Shown here one piece after another: positions 54,364 through 63,545 of a stretch of 64,000 nucleotides of DNA. The position numbers and the translations under genes were made by a program. Origin of the DNA: an uncultured Dechloromonas sp. (GTDB taxonomy: Bacteria; Pseudomonadota; Gammaproteobacteria; Burkholderiales; Rhodocyclaceae); contig NZ_CAMFKO010000009.1 of assembly GCF_945957265.1 (NCBI RefSeq), positions 45,868 to 109,867 of the forward strand. Direction: 5' to 3'. Under the pieces are notes generated by a model that saw nothing but the letters and a program-made list of their open reading frames with translations, was not told the DNA's origin and ran no database searches. The stretch's first letter is position 1. The number at the start of each line of letters is the position of its first letter.

Positions 54364-56514
54364 ATGAAGGCAAAACATCGTTTCATCCTCGCCGTGCTCG
54401 TTCTCGGTCTGTTGATGACCGGGCCTTTTGTCGTCACCTCCTTCCTCGTCTGGCTGGACATGAAGGAGGCCGAGCGCAACATGCTGACCGAGCTGCTGGT
54501 CTCCCGCCTGCCGGTCGGCACGATGATGACGCTGTTCGGTTTCGTGATCGGCGTGCTGGTCCTGCACAAGCTGTTCAAGCAATACGTCGAAGGCTTGTTG
54601 CGCATGGCCGAGACGCTGCGCCTGATGCTCGGCGCCAACCGCAATTTCCGCGTGGCGCCGGAAGGTCCGCCGGAGGTGCAGCAGCTGGCGCAGGCCGCCA
54701 ACGACCTGGCGCAACAGCGCGATGCGCTGATGGACGACGTCGATTCGCAGATCGCCCGCGCCAAGGCCTCGGTCGAGGAGGAAAAGAACCGGCTGGCGGC
54801 GCTGATGTCGGAACTGGCGCAGGCGGTGGTCGTCTGCAACCTCGATGGCCGCATCCTGCTCTACAACAACCGCGCCCGCCTGCAGTTCAAGGCGCTGTCG
54901 CAGGGGCCGACTTCGGTGGCCGGCGGGGCGCTGATCGGGCTCGGGCGTTCGATCTTCTCGATCCTGGAAAAGAGCCAGGTCGAGCATTCCCGCGAGGTCA
55001 TCGACCAGCGCCTGGCCAACGGCAAGACGGCGATCGCCAATTTCATCACCACCACGCGCGGCGGCCAGTTGCTGCGCGTCCAGATGGTGCCGGTGCTCGG
55101 CGGGGCGGGGGAGGCGACGATGTCGGGCTACGTGCTGACCGTCGAGAACATCACGCGCAGCATCGAGGAAGAGGAGCGCCGCGACCAGGCGCTGCATACG
55201 CTGACCCAGGGCAGCCGTTCGGCGATCGGCAACATCCGGGCCGCGGTGGCCAACCTGATCGATTATCCGGACATGGAGCCGGAGCTGCGCCAGCGTTTCC
55301 TGCACGTCATCGACGACGAGGTCGCCCGGCGCAGCCAGGTCATCGACCAGACCATGAACCAGTTTTCCGATGCCATCAAGACGCGCTGGCCGCTGGAGGA
55401 CGTGCTGGGCATCGACATCGTCGCCGCCGCCCAGCGCCGCATCGACGACAAGCTCAAGCTGCCGACCAAGACGGAGGAAATGGACGATGCGCTGTGGATC
55501 AAGGCGGACAGCTTCTCGCTGGTTTTCGCCCTGGTCTCGCTGGCTTCCAAGCTGCAGGATCATTATGCGCCGCGCGAATTGCGCTTCCGCCTGACCTCCA
55601 ATGGCAAGCTGGCCTATCTCGACCTGATCTGGGCCGGCCCGGCCATGTCGTCGGAAACCTTCTACACTTGGGAAATGGAGTCCATGCAGGTCGGCACCGA
55701 AAGCTCGCCGCTGACCCTGCGCGACGTCATCGACCGCCATGGCGGCGAAATCTGGTACGAGCGCGAGAAGGCGGCGCACCGGGCCTTCTTCCGCTTCGTG
55801 CTGCCGGTGGCCACCCCGGAAGCCGAACAGGTGATCGAGGAGCGCCACGTCACCGGCCGCCCGGAATACTACGATTTCGACCTGTTCAAGTTCGAGGACA
55901 AGTCCATCGACCTCGATCGCAAGCTGTCCGAGCTGACCTATACGGTGTTCGATACCGAGACCACCGGCCTGGAGCCCTCGAACGGCGACGAGATCATCCA
56001 GGTCGGCGCCGCGCGTATCGTCAATAACCGCCTGCTGCGCCAGGAAACCTTCAACCAGATCGTCGATCCGGAAATCCCGCTCAAGCCGGAATCCATTCCC
56101 ATCCACGGCATCACCGAGGACATGGTGCGCGGCCAGCCGAACATCGACGTCGTGCTGCCGGCTTTCCACGAATTCTGCGAAGACACGGTGCTGATCGCCC
56201 ACAACGCCGCCTTCGACATGCGCTTCCTGCAACTCAAGGAGGGGCGCACCGGCATCCGCTTCACGCAGCCGGTGCTCGATACGCTGCTGCTGTCGGCCGT
56301 GGTGCATCCGAACCAGGAATCGCACAAGCTGGACGTGATCCTCGAACGCCTCGGCATCACCATCGGCACCCGGCACAATGCGCTGGAGGACGCGCTGGCG
56401 ACCGGCGAGGTCTTCCTGAAACTGGTCAGGCTGCTGGAGGACAAGGGTATCGTCACGGTGCGCCAGGCGCTGGAAGCGGCCGAGAAAACCTATTTCGCCC
56501 GGGTGAAATACTGA
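54364..56514 (+). CDS. membrane sensor with degenerate kinase region fused to DnaQ-like 3'-5' exonuclease
   Basis: Two N-terminal TMs, PAS-like LMSELAQAVVVCNLDGRILLYN, no recognisable H-box, C-terminal FDTETTGLEP/HNAAFDMRFL/RHNALEDA. Confidence 0.88.
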   Translation: MKAKHRFILAVLVLGLLMTGPFVVTSFLVWLDMKEAERNMLTELLVSRLPVGTMMTLFGFVIGVLVLHKLFKQYVEGLLRMAETLRLMLGANRNFRVAPEGPPEVQQLAQAANDLAQQRDALMDDVDSQIARAKASVEEEKNRLAALMSELAQAVVVCNLDGRILLYNNRARLQFKALSQGPTSVAGGALIGLGRSIFSILEKSQVEHSREVIDQRLANGKTAIANFITTTRGGQLLRVQMVPVLGGAGEATMSGYVLTVENITRSIEEEERRDQALHTLTQGSRSAIGNIRAAVANLIDYPDMEPELRQRFLHVIDDEVARRSQVIDQTMNQFSDAIKTRWPLEDVLGIDIVAAAQRRIDDKLKLPTKTEEMDDALWIKADSFSLVFALVSLASKLQDHYAPRELRFRLTSNGKLAYLDLIWAGPAMSSETFYTWEMESMQVGTESSPLTLRDVIDRHGGEIWYEREKAAHRAFFRFVLPVATPEAEQVIEERHVTGRPEYYDFDLFKFEDKSIDLDRKLSELTYTVFDTETTGLEPSNGDEIIQVGAARIVNNRLLRQETFNQIVDPEIPLKPESIPIHGITEDMVRGQPNIDVVLPAFHEFCEDTVLIAHNAAFDMRFLQLKEGRTGIRFTQPVLDTLLLSAVVHPNQESHKLDVILERLGITIGTRHNALEDALATGEVFLKLVRLLEDKGIVTVRQALEAAEKTYFARVKY

Positions 56515-56519
56515 TCGCC

Positions 56520-57575
56520 GTGAGCACCGCGCCCTTGCTGCTTTGCCGACAGCGCATCGACCTGTTTGCCGCGATCGATGCGCTGCCCGCCCTGGACGGG
56601 GCGCCGGCGCTGGCCGCGGCCGTCCGTGCGCACCTGCAGGGGGCGCTGGCCGGCGGCATGGATGGCGTGGCCGCCACCCGCCTGATTTCGCTGTTCAACG
56701 ACCGCCTGACGATGCGGGTTGTCGACCTGACGGCGCGCCGCCATCGCCTGCCGCAGGTGGCGTGGTGCTGGCTCGCCCTCGGCTCCGAGGGGCGGCACGA
56801 GCAGACTTTCGTCACCGACCAGGACAACGGGCTGCTCTTCCATGCCAGCAGCGAACAGGAGGCCGGCGCCTTGCGCGAGCTGTTCCTGCCTTTTGCGCAG
56901 GAAGCGAATCAGCGCCTGGCCGACTGCGGTTTCACCCTGTGTCCGGGCAAGATCATGGCCGGCAATCCGGCCTGGTGCCTGTCGCTCGACGAATGGCGGG
57001 AGCAGTTCATCGAATGGGTGCGTCGTCCCGAGCCCGAAGCGCTGCTCAACGCCAGCATCTTCTTCGACCTGCGCCCGCTGCATGGGGATCTCGCGCTGGG
57101 CGAGCAGTTGCGTACCCTGCTGCTGTCCCTGACGACCAGTACGCCGGCATTCCAGCATCTGATGGCGGCGAATGCGCTGCACGCCGAGGCCCCCCTGAAT
57201 TTCCGCGGCGAGGTCGCGGTCAACGGCGAGGGCGAAGTGGATCTCAAGAAATTCGGCAGCCGGATCTTCGTCGATGCGGCCCGCATCTTCGCGCTGACCG
57301 CCGGCACGCCGAGCGTCAACACCTCGGAACGCCTGCACCAGGCCGGCAGGGCGGTCGGTTTGCCGGAGATCGAGCTGGCCAGCCTCGACGCGGCGTTCTC
57401 CCATATCCTGCGCCTGCGCCTGGTCCAGCAGATTGCCGCTGCCGCCGCGGGAACGGCGGCGGGTTCCGGTCTGAAACCCGCCGCATTGAACGACATGGAT
57501 CAGGCCATCCTGCGCGAGGCGCTCAAGCAGGCCAAACGCCTGCAACAACGTCTCAAGTTAAACTATGCACTCTGA
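56520..57575 (+). CDS. DUF294 putative nucleotidyltransferase (no CBS or cNMP domain)
   Basis: GTG start; LGSEGRHEQTFVTDQDNGLLF nucleotidyltransferase motif; ASIFFDLRPLHGD; DLKKFGSRIFVDAARIFAL. Confidence 0.88.
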   Translation: MSTAPLLLCRQRIDLFAAIDALPALDGAPALAAAVRAHLQGALAGGMDGVAATRLISLFNDRLTMRVVDLTARRHRLPQVAWCWLALGSEGRHEQTFVTDQDNGLLFHASSEQEAGALRELFLPFAQEANQRLADCGFTLCPGKIMAGNPAWCLSLDEWREQFIEWVRRPEPEALLNASIFFDLRPLHGDLALGEQLRTLLLSLTTSTPAFQHLMAANALHAEAPLNFRGEVAVNGEGEVDLKKFGSRIFVDAARIFALTAGTPSVNTSERLHQAGRAVGLPEIELASLDAAFSHILRLRLVQQIAAAAAGTAAGSGLKPAALNDMDQAILREALKQAKRLQQRLKLNYAL

Positions 57576-57593
57576 AGAAGAAACGAGGTTGTC

Positions 57594-59564
57594 GTGACTA
57601 CGCAACAGCAAACAGGGCAGGACATGGTCGTTGGCCAGGTGGAAATGACGCTGCGCGAAAAGGGGCGTACTCGCATGGCCGGCAACACCATCGCATTTCT
57701 TCGCAACCATGCGCCGTTCAACAAAATGCAGCCGGATGCGCTGCAGCGTTTCGCGGAAAAGGCGCAGATTGCGTTTTACCCTGCCGGCAGCGAGATCATC
57801 GGCCCCGATGCGGGTAACGTCCGCTACTTCTACCTGATCGAGTCGGGCAAGGTTCAGGCGCGGCAGGCCGGCGAGGTGACGGTGACCGAGTATTCCATCC
57901 TCAGCCTGGGCGCCGGGGAGGGCTTCCCGATCGGCGCGGTCACCGCCGGGCGGCCGTCCACCAATGTCTATCTGGCGGTCGAAGACAGCTTCTGCTACCA
58001 GTTGCCGGCCGAGGATTTCCTGGCGCTGGTCGCCTCCAGTCCCGAGTTCAACCTGTTCTGCACGCAGTACATCGCCAGCCTGCTCGACCAGTCGCGCCGG
58101 CAGTTGCAGCTCCAGTTCGCACAGCGCGCCAGCGAGCAGCAGACCCTCAATTCCCCGCTGGCCGGCATCGGCTCGCGTTCGCCGATTACCGTGACGCCGG
58201 ATACGCCGCTGCGGGCCGCGCTGGAAACCATGTCGCAGGCCGGAGTCGGCTCGCTGGTCGTGGCCGGCGAGGACCGCAAGGCGGTTGGCGTGTTCACCCG
58301 CAGCGATCTGCTGGACCGCGTGGTGCTGGCCGAGTTGCCCTTGGGCACGCCGGTCGGCGAGGCGATGACGGCGAGCCCGTTCATGCTCGAGGAGCATGCC
58401 ACGGCGTACGACGCGATGTTCGCCATGGCCACCCACGGCATCCGCCACGTGCTGGTGACCGATGCCGAAGGCCGCCTGACCGGCGTGGTCTCGGAGCGCG
58501 ACCTGTTCTCGTTGCAGCGTGTCGGCCTGCGCCAGATTCGGCAGGCCATCGACGGGGCGCACAATGTCGAAGCCCTGCAACAGGCTGCCGCCGACGTGCG
58601 CCAGCTGGCCTTCAACATGCTGGCCCAGGGGGTGGGGTCGGAGCAGCTCACCCAGTTCATTTCGGCGCTCAACGACGCCTTGACCCGCCGTGTCATCCAG
58701 CTCAACCTGGAAAAGCACGCTTTCGACGGCATCGAGTGGGCCTGGCTGGCTTTCGGTTCGGAAGGGCGCGACGAACAGACCTTCAGCACCGACCAGGATA
58801 ACGGCATCGTCTTCCAGCCGCCCGAGGGCGCCTCCGTCGACGCGCTGAAACAGCGTTTCCTGGCCTATGCCCTGGATGTGAACAAGGATCTCGATCGCTG
58901 CGGTTTCCCGCTGTGCAAGGGCAACATCATGGCCAGCAATCCGCAGTGGTGCCTGACGCTCGACGAGTGGAAGGAGCAGTTCGGCAGCTGGATTCGCCAG
59001 CCGCATCCCGATGCCTTGCTCAACGCCACGATCTTCTTCGATTTCCGGCCCTTGTTCGGCAAGGCCGAGCTGGCCGAGGCCATGCGCCGCCATTTGCTGG
59101 CCCTGACGGCCTCCAACCCGATGTTCCTGCGCGCCATGGCCAAGAATGCACTCGATGTCGAGCCGCCGCTCGGCAAGATTCGCGATTTCCTGACCGACCT
59201 CGAAGCCGACCATCCCGGCAAGATCGACCTGAAGAAATACGGTTCGCGCATCTTCGTCGATGTGGCGCGCATCTATGCCATGGCCAGCGGCGTGCACAAC
59301 ACCAATTCCATCCAGCGCCTGCGTCTGGCCGCGCAGCGCCTGAACATACGTTCCGACGAAATCAACGCGGTGCTCGAAGGGCTCAATTTCATCCAGTTGC
59401 TGCGCCTGCAGCACCAGTACCTGGAAGGCGAGCCGGGCAAGCAGGGCGACAACCTGATTGATCCGGAAACCCTGAACGAGCTGGATCGCCGCATCCTCAA
59501 GGAATCCTTCCGTCAGGCGCGCAAGATACAGACCCGTCTCAAACTCGATTACCAGGTGAACTGA
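57594..59564 (+). CDS. cyclic nucleotide-binding / CBS pair / DUF294 nucleotidyltransferase protein
   Basis: cNMP-like YPAGSEIIGPDAGNVRYFYLIESGKVQ; CBS repeats; FGSEGRDEQTFSTDQDNGIVF; DLKKYGSRIFVDVARIYAM. Confidence 0.9.
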   Translation: MTTQQQTGQDMVVGQVEMTLREKGRTRMAGNTIAFLRNHAPFNKMQPDALQRFAEKAQIAFYPAGSEIIGPDAGNVRYFYLIESGKVQARQAGEVTVTEYSILSLGAGEGFPIGAVTAGRPSTNVYLAVEDSFCYQLPAEDFLALVASSPEFNLFCTQYIASLLDQSRRQLQLQFAQRASEQQTLNSPLAGIGSRSPITVTPDTPLRAALETMSQAGVGSLVVAGEDRKAVGVFTRSDLLDRVVLAELPLGTPVGEAMTASPFMLEEHATAYDAMFAMATHGIRHVLVTDAEGRLTGVVSERDLFSLQRVGLRQIRQAIDGAHNVEALQQAAADVRQLAFNMLAQGVGSEQLTQFISALNDALTRRVIQLNLEKHAFDGIEWAWLAFGSEGRDEQTFSTDQDNGIVFQPPEGASVDALKQRFLAYALDVNKDLDRCGFPLCKGNIMASNPQWCLTLDEWKEQFGSWIRQPHPDALLNATIFFDFRPLFGKAELAEAMRRHLLALTASNPMFLRAMAKNALDVEPPLGKIRDFLTDLEADHPGKIDLKKYGSRIFVDVARIYAMASGVHNTNSIQRLRLAAQRLNIRSDEINAVLEGLNFIQLLRLQHQYLEGEPGKQGDNLIDPETLNELDRRILKESFRQARKIQTRLKLDYQVN

Positions 59565-59566
59565 CC

Positions 59567-60232
59567 ATGCTCGGCCTGAAGAAATTCCTGTTTCGCGGCG
59601 GCGCACCGAGCGGCTTGCCGGAGGACGTCAGGGCGTCGCTGGAGGCCTGGCGCAGCAGTACGGCGCCGGGGCTGGACGATCTGCATTTCCATACCCGCTA
59701 CCTGGTCGTCGATATCGTGAGCAGCGGCCTCGATCCCGAAAAGGACCAACTGCTGGCCATTGCCGCCAGCAGCATCTGGCAGGGGGCGATCCAGCCGGAC
59801 GACACCTTCTATGTCGATTTCTCGACATTGGACGGCGAGGGCGCGGCCGTCGACCGCCAGTTGATGGCTTTCCTGCTCTTCGCCGCCAAGGCGCCGATGG
59901 TGACCTATCACGTTCCGTATGTCGGCGGCTTTCTGCAGCGCGCCTACAAGGAGCGTCTCGGCCTCGATTTCCAGCCGCAGTGGGTGGATATGGCCTGGCT
60001 CATGCCGTCGATGTTCGAGGACAAGGGGCATACCGTGATGCCGCTCGACCACTGGCTCGAGCTGTTCGGGATGGGAGGCGGGGAAGGGCGGCGCGACGCG
60101 ATGGCCAACACGCTGCTGCTCGGCCGTCTTTTCCAGATGTTGCTGGTGCGGGCGGTCGGCAAGCAGATCGACACCGCGGCCAGGCTGGTCGACGAGTCGC
60201 GCGCCAGCAGCTTCCTGCGGCGTACCCACTAG
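59567..60232 (+). CDS. exonuclease-fold protein with degenerate active site
   Basis: YLVVDIVSSGLDPEKDQLLAIAA aligns to DnaQ ExoI; VTYHVPYVGGFLQRAYKERL at ExoII position; GEGRRDAMANTLLLGRLF at ExoIII position. Confidence 0.75.
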   Translation: MLGLKKFLFRGGAPSGLPEDVRASLEAWRSSTAPGLDDLHFHTRYLVVDIVSSGLDPEKDQLLAIAASSIWQGAIQPDDTFYVDFSTLDGEGAAVDRQLMAFLLFAAKAPMVTYHVPYVGGFLQRAYKERLGLDFQPQWVDMAWLMPSMFEDKGHTVMPLDHWLELFGMGGGEGRRDAMANTLLLGRLFQMLLVRAVGKQIDTAARLVDESRASSFLRRTH

Positions 60233-60240
60233 TTTTCCCG

Positions 60241-62277
60241 ATGTTGAGGTCGCTGACCCGCCTGCAGCGCTATTACCTGTATTACACAGGCGGCTTTCTC
60301 GCGTTCATCGGGGCGCTGGCCGTTCTCGAGCAGCATGGCATGCCGCCGCGCTGGATCGGTTACGCCTTCCTGATGTTCACCATCGCGATGTATGCGCTGA
60401 TCGGCATCATCAGCCGGACCTCCGACGTGTCGGAGTACTACGTGGCCGGCCGGCGCGTGCCGGCCTTCTTCAACGGCATGGCGACCGGCGCCGACTGGAT
60501 GAGTGCCGCATCGTTCATCGGCATGGCGGGAACGCTCTATCTGTCAGGGTTTCAGGGCCTGGCCTATGTCATCGGCTGGACCGGCGGTTTCGTGCTGGTG
60601 GCGCTGCTGCTGGCGCCGTACTTGCGGCGTTGCGAGCAGTACACCATCCCGGATTTCCTCGGCGCGCGCTACGGCGGCAATTCGATACGCCTCGTCGCCG
60701 TCGGGGCGGCCATCCTCGCCTCCTTCGTCTATGTGGTGGCGCAGATCTATGGCGTCGGCGTCATCACCAGCCGCTTTGTCAGCCTGCAGTTTGAAATCGG
60801 CGTGTTCGTCGGCCTGGCGGGGATTCTCGTCTGCTCCTTCCTGGGCGGCATGCGGGCAGTGACCTGGACGCAGGTGGCGCAGTATCTGATCCTGATCGTC
60901 GCCTACATCACGCCCGTCGCCATCCTGTCGTACAACGTCACCGGCAACCCGATTCCGCAACTGGTCTATGGCGAGGTACTGCAAAAGGTGACGCATCTGG
61001 AGAACCGGCTGTTCGATTCGCCGGCCGAGATCGAGGTGCGTCAGCTGTTCCACGAGCGCGCCGACGTGTACGCCCAGAAAATCATGCAACTGCCGCAATC
61101 GCTGAACAACGAGCGCGAGCAGCTATCCACCCAGATCAATCAACTCAAGGCCAGCGACGCGCAAATGCGCGACATCGTCGCCCTCGAGCGTCAGCGCCGG
61201 GAGTTGCCGCACGACCCGGAGCAGGCCAAGGTGCGCTGGGAGGCGGCGATGTTTTCCGCCGTCGAGCGGAGCCGCAAGCCGATCCATCATGCCGAGGCCT
61301 TTCCCGGGGATACGGAGGCGGAGCAGAATATCCTGCGCATCAATTTCCTGGCCCTGATTTTCTGCCTGACCGTCGGTACCGCTGCGCTACCGCACGTGTT
61401 GGTTCGTTACTACACGACTCCCACCGTACATGAAGCGCGCGAATCGGTGTTCTGGTCGCTGCTGTTCATTCTTCTGCTTTACATTACGGCGCCCGCCTAC
61501 GCCGTGTTCGCCAAGCACGAGGTGCTGTCCCATCTGGCGGAAATCCCCATCGCCAAGCTGCCCGGCTGGGTGACTGCCTGGGCCAAGGTTGGCTTGGTCA
61601 GCATCGAGGACATCAATCTCGACGGGGTGCTGCAACTGGCGGAACTGTCGCTCAATCCGGACGTGATCGTCCTGGCGACGCCGGAAATCGCCGGCATGCC
61701 CTACGTCATCTCCGGACTGGTCGCGGCGGGCGGCCTGGCGGCCGCGCTATCCACCGCCGACGGCTTGCTACTCACCATCACCAGCGCCCTGTCCCACGAC
61801 GTCTACTACCGCATCATCAGGCCGGACGCCTCGACGCAGTTCCGCCTGGTCATCTCCAAATCCATGCTGCTGGTGGTGGCGGTGCTTGCCGCCACGGTGG
61901 CCGCCGAAAAGCCGGGCACCATCCTGTCCATGGTGGCCTGGGCGTTCTCGATTGCCGGGTCGGCATTCTTCCCGGCCCTGGTGCTCGGCATCTTCTGGGA
62001 GCGAGCGACCCGCAAGGGCGCGCTGGCCGGCATGGTGGTCGGCGTATCCTTGTCGCTCTACTACATCCTGCGTGTCGAGTTCGACAGCATTCCCTGGCTC
62101 GGCATCAGCGGCTTCGGGATGGAACCCTGGTTCCACGTGCAGCCCACGGCGGCCGGCTTGTTCGGCGTTGTCGCCGGCTTTGCCACCATCATCGTGGTGT
62201 CGCTGATGACGCAGCCCGAACCGGGCGCAGAAGATTTCCTCACCAAGATTCGTCTGTCGAACGGCAAGGACGCATGA
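60241..62277 (+). CDS. sodium:solute symporter (ActP-like, long-loop SSS)
   Basis: ISRTSDVSEYYVAGRRVPAFFNGMATGADWMSAASFIGMAGTLYLSGFQGLAYVIGWTGGF; LAAALSTADGLLLTITSALSHDVYY. Confidence 0.93.
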   Translation: MLRSLTRLQRYYLYYTGGFLAFIGALAVLEQHGMPPRWIGYAFLMFTIAMYALIGIISRTSDVSEYYVAGRRVPAFFNGMATGADWMSAASFIGMAGTLYLSGFQGLAYVIGWTGGFVLVALLLAPYLRRCEQYTIPDFLGARYGGNSIRLVAVGAAILASFVYVVAQIYGVGVITSRFVSLQFEIGVFVGLAGILVCSFLGGMRAVTWTQVAQYLILIVAYITPVAILSYNVTGNPIPQLVYGEVLQKVTHLENRLFDSPAEIEVRQLFHERADVYAQKIMQLPQSLNNEREQLSTQINQLKASDAQMRDIVALERQRRELPHDPEQAKVRWEAAMFSAVERSRKPIHHAEAFPGDTEAEQNILRINFLALIFCLTVGTAALPHVLVRYYTTPTVHEARESVFWSLLFILLLYITAPAYAVFAKHEVLSHLAEIPIAKLPGWVTAWAKVGLVSIEDINLDGVLQLAELSLNPDVIVLATPEIAGMPYVISGLVAAGGLAAALSTADGLLLTITSALSHDVYYRIIRPDASTQFRLVISKSMLLVVAVLAATVAAEKPGTILSMVAWAFSIAGSAFFPALVLGIFWERATRKGALAGMVVGVSLSLYYILRVEFDSIPWLGISGFGMEPWFHVQPTAAGLFGVVAGFATIIVVSLMTQPEPGAEDFLTKIRLSNGKDA

Positions 62278-62525
62278 AAGGGAAACGCCATCTCTATTGG
62301 CGGCGGACCAGGCGCCTGACCTTTGTCCTGCTCCTGCTCTGGTTCTGCGTGACCTTCGGCACGACCTGGTTTGCGCGGGACATCAATCAGATCGTCATCT
62401 TCGGCTTCCCGCTGGGCTTTTACATGGCGGCGCAGGGCGGATTGGTGCTCTTCCTGGTCATCATCTGGTGGTACAACCGGCAGATGAAGAAAATCGATAT
62501 CGAATTCGGGCTGGAAGACGAATAG
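62274..62525 (+). CDS. DUF4212 domain-containing protein (SSS small subunit)
   Basis: YWRRTRRLTFVLLLLWFCVTFGTTWFARDIN...GFPLGFYMAAQGGLVLFLVIIWWYNRQM. Confidence 0.93.
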   Translation: MKGKRHLYWRRTRRLTFVLLLLWFCVTFGTTWFARDINQIVIFGFPLGFYMAAQGGLVLFLVIIWWYNRQMKKIDIEFGLEDE

Positions 62526-62530
62526 CCCGG

Positions 62531-62797
62531 ATGACCCTGTTTCTGATCAGCGCGGCTCGCGCCGTCATCGAGATGCTGGGCCTCTGCCTGATCGGCCAGG
62601 GAGCGCTGCATGTTCTGGCCGGGCGCGGCAGGGAGAGCAACAGGATATATCAGCTGTTCGCACTGATCACCCGTGCACCAAGGCAACTCGTCGCCGCGAT
62701 CATGCCGGGCTTCACGGGCCGGGCCACAGGCGTGGCCTGCTTCGTGATCCTGCTCCTGCTCTGGCTCGGACTCGCTTTTCTCCGAAAGATTATTTGA
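62531..62797 (+). CDS. hypothetical membrane protein
   Basis: MTLFLISAARAVIEMLGLCLIGQGALHVLAGRG..., two hydrophobic segments; Met at 62531. Confidence 0.7.
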   Translation: MTLFLISAARAVIEMLGLCLIGQGALHVLAGRGRESNRIYQLFALITRAPRQLVAAIMPGFTGRATGVACFVILLLLWLGLAFLRKII

Positions 62798-62833
62798 CCA
62801 TTACAGGGATTCTGCTAGAATGCACGGCTTCCC

Positions 62834-62924
<91 letters not shown>

Positions 62925-62935
62925 GGATTCTGCAA

Positions 62936-62983
62936 GGCCTGATTTCTTAATCTAATCAATAGGTTACGAAGTCAGGCTTTTTG
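62936..62983 (+). terminator. terminator after tRNA-Ser
   Basis: AGGCCTGATTTC...GAAGTCAGGCTTTTT near-perfect stem. Confidence 0.65.
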
Positions 62984-62986
62984 CAT

Positions 62987-63022
62987 TTAACCCAACAATT
63001 AACCCAAGTCTTAACCCAACTG
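62987..63022. repeat. three tandem 12-bp units TTAACCCAANNN
   Basis: TTAACCCAACAA TTAACCCAAGTC TTAACCCAACTG. Confidence 0.85.
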
Positions 63023-63170
63023 GAACACGCTGGGGACAGTCAATAATTCTTGGTCTTGGGGCTGTGTCTGACTAGTAGTCACGTTGCTACGGAATCCTCA
63101 GACCAACTGAAGATATTTACCGGACCACTACAGAGCCTACACAACAGGACAGCCTGTAGGTCATCCGGTA

Positions 63171-63319
63171 GGACATCTTCAGACGTCTACAGGTAACTTC
63201 TCTACTGATACTGCTTATCAGGTCTTACCTTACCTAGGCATCTTCCTGGGGCATCTATAGAGTCCCTAAAGGGGCATCTTCAGATGATCTGTAGGGACAT
63301 CTTTAGGTGTATCTATAGG
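63171..63319. repeat. degenerate ~23-26 bp repeats GG(A/G)CATCTT(C/T)AG...TCTRYAGG
   Basis: GGACATCTTCAGACGTCTACAGG; AGGCATCTTCCTGGGGCATCTATAGAG; GGGGCATCTTCAGATGATCTGTAGG; GGGACATCTTTAGGTGTATCTATAGG. Confidence 0.6.
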
Positions 63320-63467
63320 TATATGTAACCGGGGGAGAGGGAAGGGCCTCCCTTCTATAGGTGGGTTTTACTTAGTTGAATCTGCGTAATGCATTGAATA
63401 TAAACAATAAAACCCCATTTCCGGGTGTCTTTGTTTATGCGTTTGTCTTTGCCTGCTGACACGAAAA

Positions 63468-63538
63468 AATAGCCCCGGAAGGCCGTCTGAAGGGTGCCCT
63501 ATGGGCTTCCTCGTTTGACGGCTTCCAGGGCTATTAAC
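63468..63538. terminator. long imperfect hairpin
   Basis: AATAGCCCCGGAAGGCCGTC ... GACGGCTTCCAGGGCTATT. Confidence 0.6.
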
Positions 63539-63545
63539 GTGCGTC

